DNA of 64,000 nucleotides from Sphingomonas sp. GTDB taxonomy: Bacteria > Pseudomonadota > Alphaproteobacteria > Sphingomonadales > Sphingomonadaceae. Within the stretch, counting starts at the first letter, position 1; each line of letters begins with the position of its first letter. The stretch spans positions 62,001-126,000 of the forward strand of contig NZ_JAHBZJ010000008.1 of assembly GCF_019635455.1 (NCBI RefSeq), read 5' to 3'. Below, in pieces: positions 53,991 through 61,734 of this stretch. The notes beneath the pieces were generated by a model, which saw only the letters and a program-made list of their open reading frames with translations, ran no database searches and had not been told where the DNA came from. Position numbers and translations under genes: made by a program.

Positions 53991-54040
53991 ATATGAATTT
54001 TGACCATGATTTATATCATGGAGCTATATATTATTTGATC
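53985..54040. repeat. Nested inverted repeats in an AT-rich island at the 3' end of lysR
   Basis: Outer arms GATCAAATA (53985-53993) and TATTTGATC (54032-54040) are perfect complements. Inside is a hairpin with seven-base arms, CCATGAT (54004-54010) and ATCATGG (54015-54021), loop TTAT. The right outer arm lies inside the end of lysR; the left arm includes the -35 element of the operon. The segment is much more AT-rich than its surroundings. It might end lysR transcription or bind a regulator. Confidence 0.55.
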
Positions 54041-54920
54041 CGAATACGGCGTCGGCCGCATCGATCGCGGCCGCCACGACCGCATTTTCGGGAGGCGAAA
54101 GCCACGCGAGTGCAATTCCGTCGAGGCGCACCGGATCCGTGAGCGGACGATAGATGACCCCGGGCATCCGCACATGCCGATTGCTCTCCGGGACCAGCGC
54201 GCAGCAGCTTCCGCTCGAAACGAAGCTGACCTGACTCTGCAATGATCCGCATTCGTGCGCGGCGACAGGCGTGACACCCTGGCTCGCAAAGGCGGCGATG
54301 ATCGCGTCGAAGAAGCGCGGTGACACCTCGCGCGCGACCATCACCAGCGGTTCGCCGGCCAAAGATGCCAGCGACACGGTCTTATGGCTCGCCAGCCGGT
54401 GCGATTCGGGAAGGGCCAGGATGAACCGATCCGACAGGATCGGACGAATGCGGAGCGGCGCCTCGACCATCTCGATGCGGACGAATGCGAGATCAAGCCG
54501 GCGCTCGCTCAGTTCGGCGAGCGCATGGGCGGTATCGCGCTCGCGCAGCGCAATCGCGATATCGGGGCGGTCGCGCTTCAGTTGCGCGAGAAAGGTCGGC
54601 AAAATCTGAAAACAGGCCGAAGAAAGGGTGCCGATGCGCAACTGGCCGAGTTCGCCGCGACGCACGCGGTCGATCCGGTCGGCCGATCGCGCGGCCTGGT
54701 CTACCAGCTTGCGTGCTTCGTCGAGCAGCACGGACCCCGCATGGGTCAGCCGGACGCTCCGCGTCGTCCGGTCTAACAGCCGAACCCCCAATGCGGTTTC
54801 GATCGCTTGAATCTGCTGGCTGAGCGGTGGCTGCGACATCCCCAGCCGGCGGGCAGCCCTGGAGAAGCTGAGTTCCTCCGCCACGGCGATGAAATAGCGC
54901 ATCTGGCGGATGTCGAGCAT
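54024..54920 (-). CDS. LysR-family transcriptional regulator
   Basis: The 298-residue protein has the LysR winged HTH (MRYFIAVAEELSFSRAARRL, then MSQPPLSQQIQAIE and LGVRLLDRTTRSVRLT) and a two-lobed substrate-binding domain beginning at about residue 90. It is encoded directly upstream of the amidohydrolase operon in the same direction and 139 bp from the divergent hydrolase gene. It is the only regulator gene in the catabolic cluster. The 14-bp dyads of the cluster do not show the T-N11-A form usual for LysR binding, so control of those sites by this protein is uncertain. Confidence 0.9.
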   Translation of the reverse strand: MLDIRQMRYFIAVAEELSFSRAARRLGMSQPPLSQQIQAIETALGVRLLDRTTRSVRLTHAGSVLLDEARKLVDQAARSADRIDRVRRGELGQLRIGTLSSACFQILPTFLAQLKRDRPDIAIALRERDTAHALAELSERRLDLAFVRIEMVEAPLRIRPILSDRFILALPESHRLASHKTVSLASLAGEPLVMVAREVSPRFFDAIIAAFASQGVTPVAAHECGSLQSQVSFVSSGSCCALVPESNRHVRMPGVIYRPLTDPVRLDGIALAWLSPPENAVVAAAIDAADAVFGSNNI

Positions 54921-55021
54921 GCGCGATTAATATCCCCGAACGATAGATGAGGCCAGCATCCAAAGGTGTTCGCGATCAACGGCCCGACCCGCCCATTGCC
55001 AAGCGCGCCATGTCGCAGTTA

Positions 55022-55035
55022 GTACACATGCGAAC
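55022..55035. promoter_or_regulatory. Dyad operator site B, upstream of the alpha/beta hydrolase
   Basis: GTACACATGCGAAC matches the cluster consensus at twelve or more of 14 positions but is less symmetric than the others. It lies 24 bp upstream of the GTG start of the hydrolase and in the lysR-hydrolase divergent gap, so it could affect both genes. Confidence 0.5.
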
Positions 55036-55059
55036 TTTATCGACTCCGGGAGCGCGAAC

Positions 55060-55914
55060 GTGGCGACGGACAACCGCATTGCCCTTGTCGGAGGCAACGG
55101 CCTTGCACTCGCGGGCGATCTGGCGGGACCGCAGGATGGCCCTCTTGTCCTGTTGCTCCACGGCGGTGGACAGACACGCCATAGCTGGTCGCGGGCGACG
55201 GCCCGGCTAGCTGACGAAGGATATCGCGTCGTCAATCTTGACATGCGCGGCCATGGCGACAGCGAATGGGATCCGGATGGCGATTATTCGATCGTCGCAC
55301 TGGCCGAGGATCTGCGCGCCGTGCTTGCCCGCTTTGATCGGCCGGCCGCGCTGGTTGGCGCCTCGCTGGGAGGGGCGGCGGCGTTCTACACGGCGGGCCT
55401 GCTCGAATCGCGCGGGATCGCCGCGATCGTGATGGTCGATCTGGCGCTCCGTTCCGCCCAGCAAGGTGCGGACCGGATCGGCAGCTTCATGGCCGCGCAC
55501 GCCGGGGGGTTCGCCACGATCGAGGAGGCGGCCGATGCGGTCGCGGGCTACAACCCGTCACGCCCGCGCGCCGGCGCCGAAGCGCGGCTTCGCAAAAATC
55601 TGCGCCGGCGTGACGATGGTCGCTATTACTGGCATTGGGATCCGCGTTTGCTGGAAGGCGGAACGCGCGCCGCACTCGATCAAAGGTTCGAGTTGCTGGC
55701 CGCAGTCAGTCCCGCCGTGACCGCGCCGACACTGCTGGTGCGCGGAACCGACAGCGATGTGGTGAGCGACGCGAGCGTTGCGGAAATGAAACGCCACGTG
55801 CCGCAAACCGATATCCTGGAGGTCAGCGGGGCCGGTCATATGGTGGTTGGCGACCGCAACGATGCGTTCAACGACGGCGTCCTCGCGTTTCTCAAGGTGC
55901 ATCATCCCCGATAG
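55060..55914 (+). CDS. Alpha/beta-fold hydrolase
   Basis: The 284-residue protein is a classical alpha/beta hydrolase: LLLHGGGQTRHSW (oxyanion HG), DMRGHGDSEWD, nucleophile elbow GASLGG (Ser in LVGASLGGAAA), acid in LLVRGTDSDVV and the His in EVSGAGHMVVGDRNDAF. It resembles 2-hydroxymuconate-semialdehyde hydrolase, epoxide hydrolase and lactonase-like enzymes, which cannot be separated by motif alone. GTG start with GGGAG seven bases before it. In the cluster it may open a lactone made by the Baeyer-Villiger enzyme. It is transcribed alone, between dyad sites B and C. Confidence 0.88.
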   Translation: MATDNRIALVGGNGLALAGDLAGPQDGPLVLLLHGGGQTRHSWSRATARLADEGYRVVNLDMRGHGDSEWDPDGDYSIVALAEDLRAVLARFDRPAALVGASLGGAAAFYTAGLLESRGIAAIVMVDLALRSAQQGADRIGSFMAAHAGGFATIEEAADAVAGYNPSRPRAGAEARLRKNLRRRDDGRYYWHWDPRLLEGGTRAALDQRFELLAAVSPAVTAPTLLVRGTDSDVVSDASVAEMKRHVPQTDILEVSGAGHMVVGDRNDAFNDGVLAFLKVHHPR

Positions 55915-55916
55915 TA

Positions 55917-55960
55917 GTACGCATACGTATTGTTGACATGCGCATCACTTGCGCTCTAGC
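55917..55960 (+). promoter_or_regulatory. Dyad operator site C and -35/-10 of the Baeyer-Villiger operon
   Basis: GTACGCATACGTAT (55917-55930) begins two bases after the hydrolase stop. TTGACA (55933-55938) follows two bases later, and TCTAGC 16 bp further (55955-55960) can be a -10. The operator directly before the -35 would suit an activator or a repressor that blocks the -35. Confidence 0.6.
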
Positions 55961-56003
55961 CTGAGGTGAAGTGGGCGGCGTCGCCACATGCAGGAGAGGT
56001 GCG

Positions 56004-57842
56004 TTGGACGATCTGGACCCAGAGCTCAAAACGCTGATCGGGCCGGTCGATTTCGACCTTGCCGCGATCCGTGAACGCTATCTGTATGAGCGCGACCGCA
56101 GGCTGCGTGATGACGGCAACAGCCAGTATGTCGGCACGACCGCGCAATTCTCTCACTATATGGACGACCCCTATGTCGCGCCGGGCTTCACCCGAGATCC
56201 GGTCGAGGATATGGTGGATGCAGTCATTCTGGGCGGCGGGTTTGGCGGGTTGATGATGGGCGCCCGGCTGCGCCAGGCTGGCCTCGAAAGGATCCGGGTG
56301 ATCGACAAGGCCGGCGATTTCGGCGGCACCTGGTACTGGAACCGATATCCGGGGGCGGCATGCGACATTGAATCCTATGTCTATTTTCCGCTGCTGGAGG
56401 AAACCGGCTACATCCCGAAGCACAAATATTCCTTTGGGCCGGAGATCCTGGAATACAGCAAGCTGCTCGGCCGGCATTTCGGGCTTTACGACGATGCACT
56501 CTTTCAGACCCGGGTCACGCGGATGACGTGGGATGAGGAAGGCGCTGTCTGGATCGTCGAAACCGATCGTGGCGACCGCATGAAAGCCCGCCACGTGGTC
56601 CTGTCGGGCGGTCCCCTCAACGAACCCAAGCTGCCCGGTATTTTCGGGATCGACACGTTCACCGGCCACACTTTCCACACCAGCCGGTGGGACTATGACT
56701 ATACCGGCGGCGACAGCGCGGGCGGACTCGACCGGCTGAAGGACAAGCGCGTCGGCATCATCGGCACCGGCGCAACCGCGATCCAGTGCATCCCGCACCT
56801 CGCCGAAGCCGCCGAGCACCTGTATGTTTTCCAGCGCACCCCCTCTTCGGTCGATGCGCGCAACAATCGCGAGACCGATCCCGACTGGGTAAAGTCGCTC
56901 CAACCCGGCTGGCAGCAGCGGCGGATGGATAATTTCATCGCCATCGTCCATACCGGCGAGCAGGACGAGGATCTCGTCAACGATGGCTGGACCGACATCT
57001 ACCAGTCGATCACCAGCATCGCGGTACGCGAAAAGGCGGAAAAGCGCGGGCGGCCGATCGAAACGCGTGAGCGCGAAATGCTGATGGAATATGCCGACGC
57101 GAAGAAGATGGAGGGCTTGCGCGCCCGCGTCGATATGCTGGTCGAGGACCCGGAAACCGCCGACAAGCTGAAGCCATGGTATCGGCTGTTCTGCAAGCGG
57201 CCCTGTTTCAACGACTATTATTATCCGGCGTTCAACCGCGACAATGTGACGCTGGTCGATACCGGCGGTCGCGGCGTCGAAGGAATGACCGAACACGGGG
57301 TGATCGCCGACGGCCGGGAATTCGAGGTCGATTGCCTCATCTTCGCGACGGGGTTCGAAGTCGGCGTCAAGGATTCGCGGCGCTCGGGCGTCGAGGTGGT
57401 CGGGCGCGACGGGCTGCGGCTCGCCGACAAATGGGCGGACGGACTGAAGACGCTTCACGGGCTTCAGACCAACGGCTTTCCCAACATGTTCGTGATGGGC
57501 TTTACCCAGACCGCCTTCACCTTCCTCGTTCCCTATTCGCTCGACGTACAGGCGAAGCAGATCGCGTGGATCATCAGCGCGGCGCGCGATCGCGGAAAGC
57601 GGATCATCGAGACGACCCCGGAGGGCGAGGAAGGATGGTGCGAGGAAATGCGCGCCAAGGCGCGCCGCGGAGTGAAATTCTATACCGAATGCACGCCGGG
57701 CTATTACAACAGCGAAGGCGACATCTATAACCCGCACGGCTGGTATATGGCGATGTACGGCGCCGGTCCGATCGCATTCCAGAAGGTGTTGAAGGAATGG
57801 CGCGACGATGGCGGCCTGCCGGGCGTGGAATTGCGCGAGTGA
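56004..57842 (+). CDS. Baeyer-Villiger monooxygenase (FAD/NADPH)
   Basis: The 612-residue flavoprotein inserts oxygen beside a ketone to give an ester or lactone. Evidence: FAD Rossmann motif GGGFGG (about 77-82), GTWYWNRYPGAACD, the BVMO fingerprint FTGHTFHTSRWD (F219, G221, H225, W229), and a second Rossmann motif GTGATA (254-259) for NADPH, followed by LFCKRPCFNDYY. About 70 residues precede the FAD motif, an extension seen in BVMOs for large or cyclic ketones. A TTG start at 56004 is used because AGGAGAGG (55992-55999) sits just upstream; no ATG is well placed. It leads a four-gene operon. Confidence 0.92.
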   Translation: MDDLDPELKTLIGPVDFDLAAIRERYLYERDRRLRDDGNSQYVGTTAQFSHYMDDPYVAPGFTRDPVEDMVDAVILGGGFGGLMMGARLRQAGLERIRVIDKAGDFGGTWYWNRYPGAACDIESYVYFPLLEETGYIPKHKYSFGPEILEYSKLLGRHFGLYDDALFQTRVTRMTWDEEGAVWIVETDRGDRMKARHVVLSGGPLNEPKLPGIFGIDTFTGHTFHTSRWDYDYTGGDSAGGLDRLKDKRVGIIGTGATAIQCIPHLAEAAEHLYVFQRTPSSVDARNNRETDPDWVKSLQPGWQQRRMDNFIAIVHTGEQDEDLVNDGWTDIYQSITSIAVREKAEKRGRPIETREREMLMEYADAKKMEGLRARVDMLVEDPETADKLKPWYRLFCKRPCFNDYYYPAFNRDNVTLVDTGGRGVEGMTEHGVIADGREFEVDCLIFATGFEVGVKDSRRSGVEVVGRDGLRLADKWADGLKTLHGLQTNGFPNMFVMGFTQTAFTFLVPYSLDVQAKQIAWIISAARDRGKRIIETTPEGEEGWCEEMRAKARRGVKFYTECTPGYYNSEGDIYNPHGWYMAMYGAGPIAFQKVLKEWRDDGGLPGVELRE

Positions 57843-58822
57843 ACGACGGGAACAGAAACGAACCGGCGGTGCGCAAACCCGATCCCGAGGTGGAGCGCCT
57901 GCTCGCCAGAATGGCGCAGGGCGGTCCGCCCTATGACGAACTCGGCGTCGATGCGGCACGCGCGCAGATCGATGCGCAGGGCGATCCCGGCCATTATGCG
58001 CAGGTCGGCCAGGTCGAAGACCGGACGATTCCCGGCCCGGCCGGCCCGGTGCCGATCCGGATCTATCGGCCCGTAACCCGCGAATGCGCCGCCACGACCC
58101 TCTACTTCCATGGCGGCGGCTGGGTCATCGGTGGCATTGGAAGCCACGACAACGCCTGTCGCCGACTGTGTGCGGGCGCCGGTTGCACGGTGATCGCGAT
58201 CGATTACCGACTCGCGCCGGAACATCCGTTTCCTGCGGCCTATGACGACTGTCGCGCCGTTCTGGACTGGGCGGCCTCGAAGATCGGCCAGGGCGAATCG
58301 CTCGTGCTGGCCGGGGATTCGGCGGGCGGCAATCTGGCAGCCGCACTCGCGCTCGGCGCACGCGACGATCATCTGCCGATCGCGCTTCAACTGCTCATCT
58401 ATCCGATCGTTCAGATCGATGCCGACACGCCATCGATGGCGCGCAATGCCGATGGGTACGGCCTGACCCGCAAGATGATGATGTGGTTCTACGATCATTA
58501 CTGCCCGGTCGAGGCGCGCGGCGACTGGCGCGCGTCGCCGCTCCTGGCCTCGGACCATATGGGCGCGGCGCCGGCGCATATCATCGTCGCCGGCTTCGAC
58601 CCGCTCCATGACGAAGGTGTCGCTTATGCGATGAAGCTGATCGCGGCGGGGGTGCCGACCACACTCAGCAGCTATCCCGGCCAGATCCACGGCTTTTACG
58701 CGATGACGCGCTTCCTGGCGGACGGACGGCGCGCGCAGGCGGAAGCGATTGATGCAATCCGCCGCGCGACGACGGCCGATCCGCGCTGGTCGCGCGACGG
58801 CTTCGCCCCGGAGGCTGCATGA
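57839..58822 (+). CDS. HSL-type alpha/beta hydrolase (esterase)
   Basis: The 327-residue protein has the hormone-sensitive-lipase family motifs: YFHGGGWVIGG (HGGG oxyanion), DYRLAPEHPFPAAYDD, the nucleophile GDSAGGN, the acid in GFDPLHDEG and the His in IHGFYAM. It should hydrolyse the ester produced by the upstream monooxygenase, yielding an alcohol and a carboxylic acid. GTG start overlaps the monooxygenase stop (GTGA), and its own stop overlaps the next ATG (ATGA), so translation is tightly coupled. A close pairing of BVMO and esterase is a known arrangement in ketone-degrading clusters. Confidence 0.9.
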   Translation: MNDGNRNEPAVRKPDPEVERLLARMAQGGPPYDELGVDAARAQIDAQGDPGHYAQVGQVEDRTIPGPAGPVPIRIYRPVTRECAATTLYFHGGGWVIGGIGSHDNACRRLCAGAGCTVIAIDYRLAPEHPFPAAYDDCRAVLDWAASKIGQGESLVLAGDSAGGNLAAALALGARDDHLPIALQLLIYPIVQIDADTPSMARNADGYGLTRKMMMWFYDHYCPVEARGDWRASPLLASDHMGAAPAHIIVAGFDPLHDEGVAYAMKLIAAGVPTTLSSYPGQIHGFYAMTRFLADGRRAQAEAIDAIRRATTADPRWSRDGFAPEAA

Positions 58823-60426
58823 ACGCCGGCAGTTATCTCGCGACCCCGGCATGGCGCGACCTGGTGGCAGACACGGTGGACGGGCGCCCGGCGCGGTTGT
58901 GGCGGGAACGGCCGCGCCACATTCTCGATCTGCTCGACCTTGCCTGTCGTCGCGACGACCTCGACTATCTCGTCCAGGCAGAGCGCCGCTTCAGCTTCGC
59001 CGACTTCCACCACGCGATCGAGGTCGGCGCGCACGCGCTTCGTGACGCTGGGGTCCGGCCGGGGGACCGCGTCCTGATCGTTCTCCACAATCGCTGCGAG
59101 GTCCCGCTCGTCCAATGGGCGGCGTGGCGGCTCGGCGCGGTGCCGGTTTTCGGCAATCGCTGGTGGAGCGAAGCGGAACTTGCGGCGATCGTTGCCGCCA
59201 CGGGGCCGGCCGCGATCGTGACCGACATGACCGTCGATAACGCGACACGCGGTCGCCGTACGCTGCTGAGGCCCGAAGAGATCGAGCGATGGTGGCGCGC
59301 GCCGCCGGCCTCCACGCCGATCGCAGATCCGCGTGCGCGAGCCGATGAGAGCGACGTGTGCCTGATCGTTTATACGGCGGGCAGCACCGGGGGGCCAAAG
59401 GGCGTCGGCCTCATGCACCGCAACCTGATCTGGACGATGCAGACGTTGCATGTGATGCAGGGTGGTCGCCCGCCGGAGCCGGCCGATGCCGCCGCGCAAA
59501 AGGTGGCGCTGATCACCACCCCGATGTTTCACAACGGCGCGATCGTGTCTGGCGTGCTGTCGCTGGTCGATGGCAACCGTATGGTGGCGCTCAAAGGCAA
59601 GTTCGCGACGCAAGAGGTGCTGGATCTGATCGAGCGGGAGCGGATCACTTCCTGGCTCGCGGTGCCGACGATGTTCCGTCGCCTGATGCGCGATAGCGGC
59701 TTCGGGCAGCGTGACCTGTCCAGCCTGATCGCGCCCTCCACCGGCGGGACGATGGTCGAAGCGACGCTGATCGACGAGATTTCCGCCGCACTTCCCCATG
59801 CTCGCGACAATCTGTCGGTTGCCTATGGCATGACCGAAATGTCCTTCGTCTCGATGGCGACCGCCGCTCAGCTTCGCGCGCGTCCGGGGACGGTCGGTCA
59901 GGCGGTGTTGGGCGTGGAAGTGGCGATCGCCAATCCGGATGCGGACGGGAACGGCGAAATACTCGCGCGGTCGGGGGCGTTGATGCATGGCTATCTCGAC
60001 GCACCGGTACAACCGATCGATGCCGATGGCTGGTATCACACCGGCGATGTCGGGCGGCTCGACGCGGATGGCTTCCTGTTCATTACCGGACGGGCCAAGG
60101 ACATGGTGATCCGCGGCGGCGAGAATATCTCCTGCCCCCATGTCGAGGCCGCGCTTCAGGAACATCCCGATATTCTGGAGGTCGCGGTTACCGGGGTGCC
60201 GGATCCCGACCTCGGCGAGGCGCTGGTGGCGTTCATCGCGCCGCGGCCGGGTGTGCAGTTGCCCGAAGCGGCGCTGGTGGCGTTCGCGCGTGAAAAGCTC
60301 GCCTATTTCGCGGTGCCTTCGCGATGGGCCGTCCAGACCGATCCGCTGCCCACGCTACCGACCGGAAAGATCGACAAGCAGGCGCTGCTCGCACGATTCC
60401 TCGCCATTCCGCCGTCCGTAGCATGA
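58819..60426 (+). CDS. AMP-binding acyl-CoA synthetase (ACS paralogue 2)
   Basis: The 535-residue enzyme has IVYTAGSTGGPKGV, YGMTE, WYHTGDVGRLDADGFLFITGR, VIRGGENISCPHVEAALQEHP and the C-terminal TGKIDK lysine. Its architecture and motifs (GNRWWSE, TTPMFHNGAIVSG) match the leftward synthetase, which points to a duplication inside the cluster with possible division between two acids. It should activate the acid released by the esterase. Start overlaps the esterase stop. Its stop is followed by 19 bp before the DUF2332 gene. Confidence 0.92.
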   Translation: MNAGSYLATPAWRDLVADTVDGRPARLWRERPRHILDLLDLACRRDDLDYLVQAERRFSFADFHHAIEVGAHALRDAGVRPGDRVLIVLHNRCEVPLVQWAAWRLGAVPVFGNRWWSEAELAAIVAATGPAAIVTDMTVDNATRGRRTLLRPEEIERWWRAPPASTPIADPRARADESDVCLIVYTAGSTGGPKGVGLMHRNLIWTMQTLHVMQGGRPPEPADAAAQKVALITTPMFHNGAIVSGVLSLVDGNRMVALKGKFATQEVLDLIERERITSWLAVPTMFRRLMRDSGFGQRDLSSLIAPSTGGTMVEATLIDEISAALPHARDNLSVAYGMTEMSFVSMATAAQLRARPGTVGQAVLGVEVAIANPDADGNGEILARSGALMHGYLDAPVQPIDADGWYHTGDVGRLDADGFLFITGRAKDMVIRGGENISCPHVEAALQEHPDILEVAVTGVPDPDLGEALVAFIAPRPGVQLPEAALVAFAREKLAYFAVPSRWAVQTDPLPTLPTGKIDKQALLARFLAIPPSVA

Positions 60427-60445
60427 GCGCGGTCCAAGGCACCTT

Positions 60446-61522
60446 GTGGTGATCGCGCTCGACCGGCTCGCCCAGGTGTTTCGCGCCAACGCGGCCATTT
60501 ATGGCGCAAAGGGATCACCGCTCTACCACGCGCTCGCCTTGCGCGTCGCGGATGATCCGGAAATCCTCGCCCTCGCCGGGAGCGGCCAGGCCGGCGCCCA
60601 GCCCGCGCTGCAAATGCTCACGGCGGTTCATTATCTGCTGATGACGCATCGCGACGACCCGCTCGCGGGCTTCTTCGCGACGCTCACGCCCGTGCCTGCA
60701 CCGACCGAACAGGCCTATCCGGCCTTTCGACGCTTTTGCCTTCGCCATGCGCCCGCGATCAAGCGGATCCTCGCCACACGCACCGTCCAGACGACCTATG
60801 TCGAGCGTTGCGGCGGCCTGTTGCCCGGCCTGTCACACGTCGCCAACCTGGCGGGCGAGCCGCTCGACCTGATCGAGATCGGGTGTAGCGCGGGCATCCT
60901 GCTGAGTTTCGATTGCTATCGCTATCGCCTGCCGAACGGGCGCATCATCGGGCCGAACGACGCGCCGCTAACCCTCGCCTGCGATGTTTCGGGCGACGGG
61001 CCGGTGCCGGATCGCCTCCCCGTGATCGGGCGCCGGATCGGCCTCGACCTGCAACCGGTGGATGCCCGCGACCCCGATGCCCGCGACTGGATCCTCGCCC
61101 TCTCCTTTCCGGAATTCAGGGAGGCGCAGGCGCGCCTGGCGATCGCGCTCGACAATGTGGCCCAACTCGATCTCGACCGCGTGGCGGGCGACGCGCTCGA
61201 AACGCTCCCCGATGCGATCGCTTCGACTGCGGGACCATTGTGCGTGTTTCATTCCGCGTGCCTTTATTATTGGAACGCGGAAGCCCGCGCCCGGCTTGAC
61301 GACCTGCTCGCGCGCATGAGCGAAGGGCGGACGCTCTATCGCCTCGGCATCGAACTGCCGGACGCCTATCGCATATGGGCAAATGAAGGGCGTGGTGATG
61401 AGGGCGGCATCGACGCCGACCCCGCCTGCGACGTCGTGCTCGTCCGCTACCGCGACGGCGTTAGAAACGGTCGCCACATCGGCTACGTCCGTTCAAATAC
61501 GGGCAGCTATCGCTGGTCGTAA
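60446..61522 (+). CDS. DUF2332 family protein, function unknown
   Basis: The 358-residue product matches the DUF2332 family: LVERY-like RVADDPEILAL, ALQMLTAVHYLLM, the RTVQTTYVERCGGLLPGLS block and ALDLIEIGCSAGILLSFDCY. The IEIGCSAG segment resembles the SAM-binding motif I of methyltransferases, but the rest of the fold is not obvious, so catalysis is uncertain. The end has VRYRDGVRNGRHIGYVR. The GTG at 60446 (another GTG follows) has AAGG seven bases before it. It ends the Baeyer-Villiger operon and is the only member without an assigned step. Confidence 0.75.
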   Translation: MVIALDRLAQVFRANAAIYGAKGSPLYHALALRVADDPEILALAGSGQAGAQPALQMLTAVHYLLMTHRDDPLAGFFATLTPVPAPTEQAYPAFRRFCLRHAPAIKRILATRTVQTTYVERCGGLLPGLSHVANLAGEPLDLIEIGCSAGILLSFDCYRYRLPNGRIIGPNDAPLTLACDVSGDGPVPDRLPVIGRRIGLDLQPVDARDPDARDWILALSFPEFREAQARLAIALDNVAQLDLDRVAGDALETLPDAIASTAGPLCVFHSACLYYWNAEARARLDDLLARMSEGRTLYRLGIELPDAYRIWANEGRGDEGGIDADPACDVVLVRYRDGVRNGRHIGYVRSNTGSYRWS

Positions 61523-61526
61523 TTAA

Positions 61527-61556
61527 GTACGCATACGTACGATAAACTAGTTGACA
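61527..61556 (+). promoter_or_regulatory. Dyad operator site D and -35 of the acyl-CoA carboxylase gene
   Basis: GTACGCATACGTAC (61527-61540) has perfect five-base arms, GTACG and CGTAC, around CATA. A TTGACA hexamer begins ten bases after it (61551-61556); a -10 is not clear. The 212-bp region up to the carboxylase start otherwise shows only an unsupported reading frame of 19 codons (61672-61731) that ends just before the ATG. Confidence 0.6.
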
Positions 61557-61734
61557 TCATCGCGTCCGGTCGGGAAAACGGCGTGGTCGGGCGGTTTCGC
61601 TCGACACAGGGCGGAGCGCCGCGCGAAGATGCGGCCTTCGGAGACGATGACGAGAGGCGGAGCGGCGCCACATGGACATGATCGGCAAGCAGCGGATGCG
61701 CCTCGGCGATGAACGGGCGGGGACGCGCTGAGCC

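Noticed and set aside
55956..57959. A 667-residue open frame opposite the Baeyer-Villiger gene.
   Set aside because: Shadow of a protein with full FAD, NADPH and fingerprint motifs on the plus strand.
61672..61731. A short reading frame of 19 codons before the carboxylase gene.
   Set aside because: It could be a leader peptide, but composition and position give no support beyond an open frame, and no attenuator-like structure was seen.
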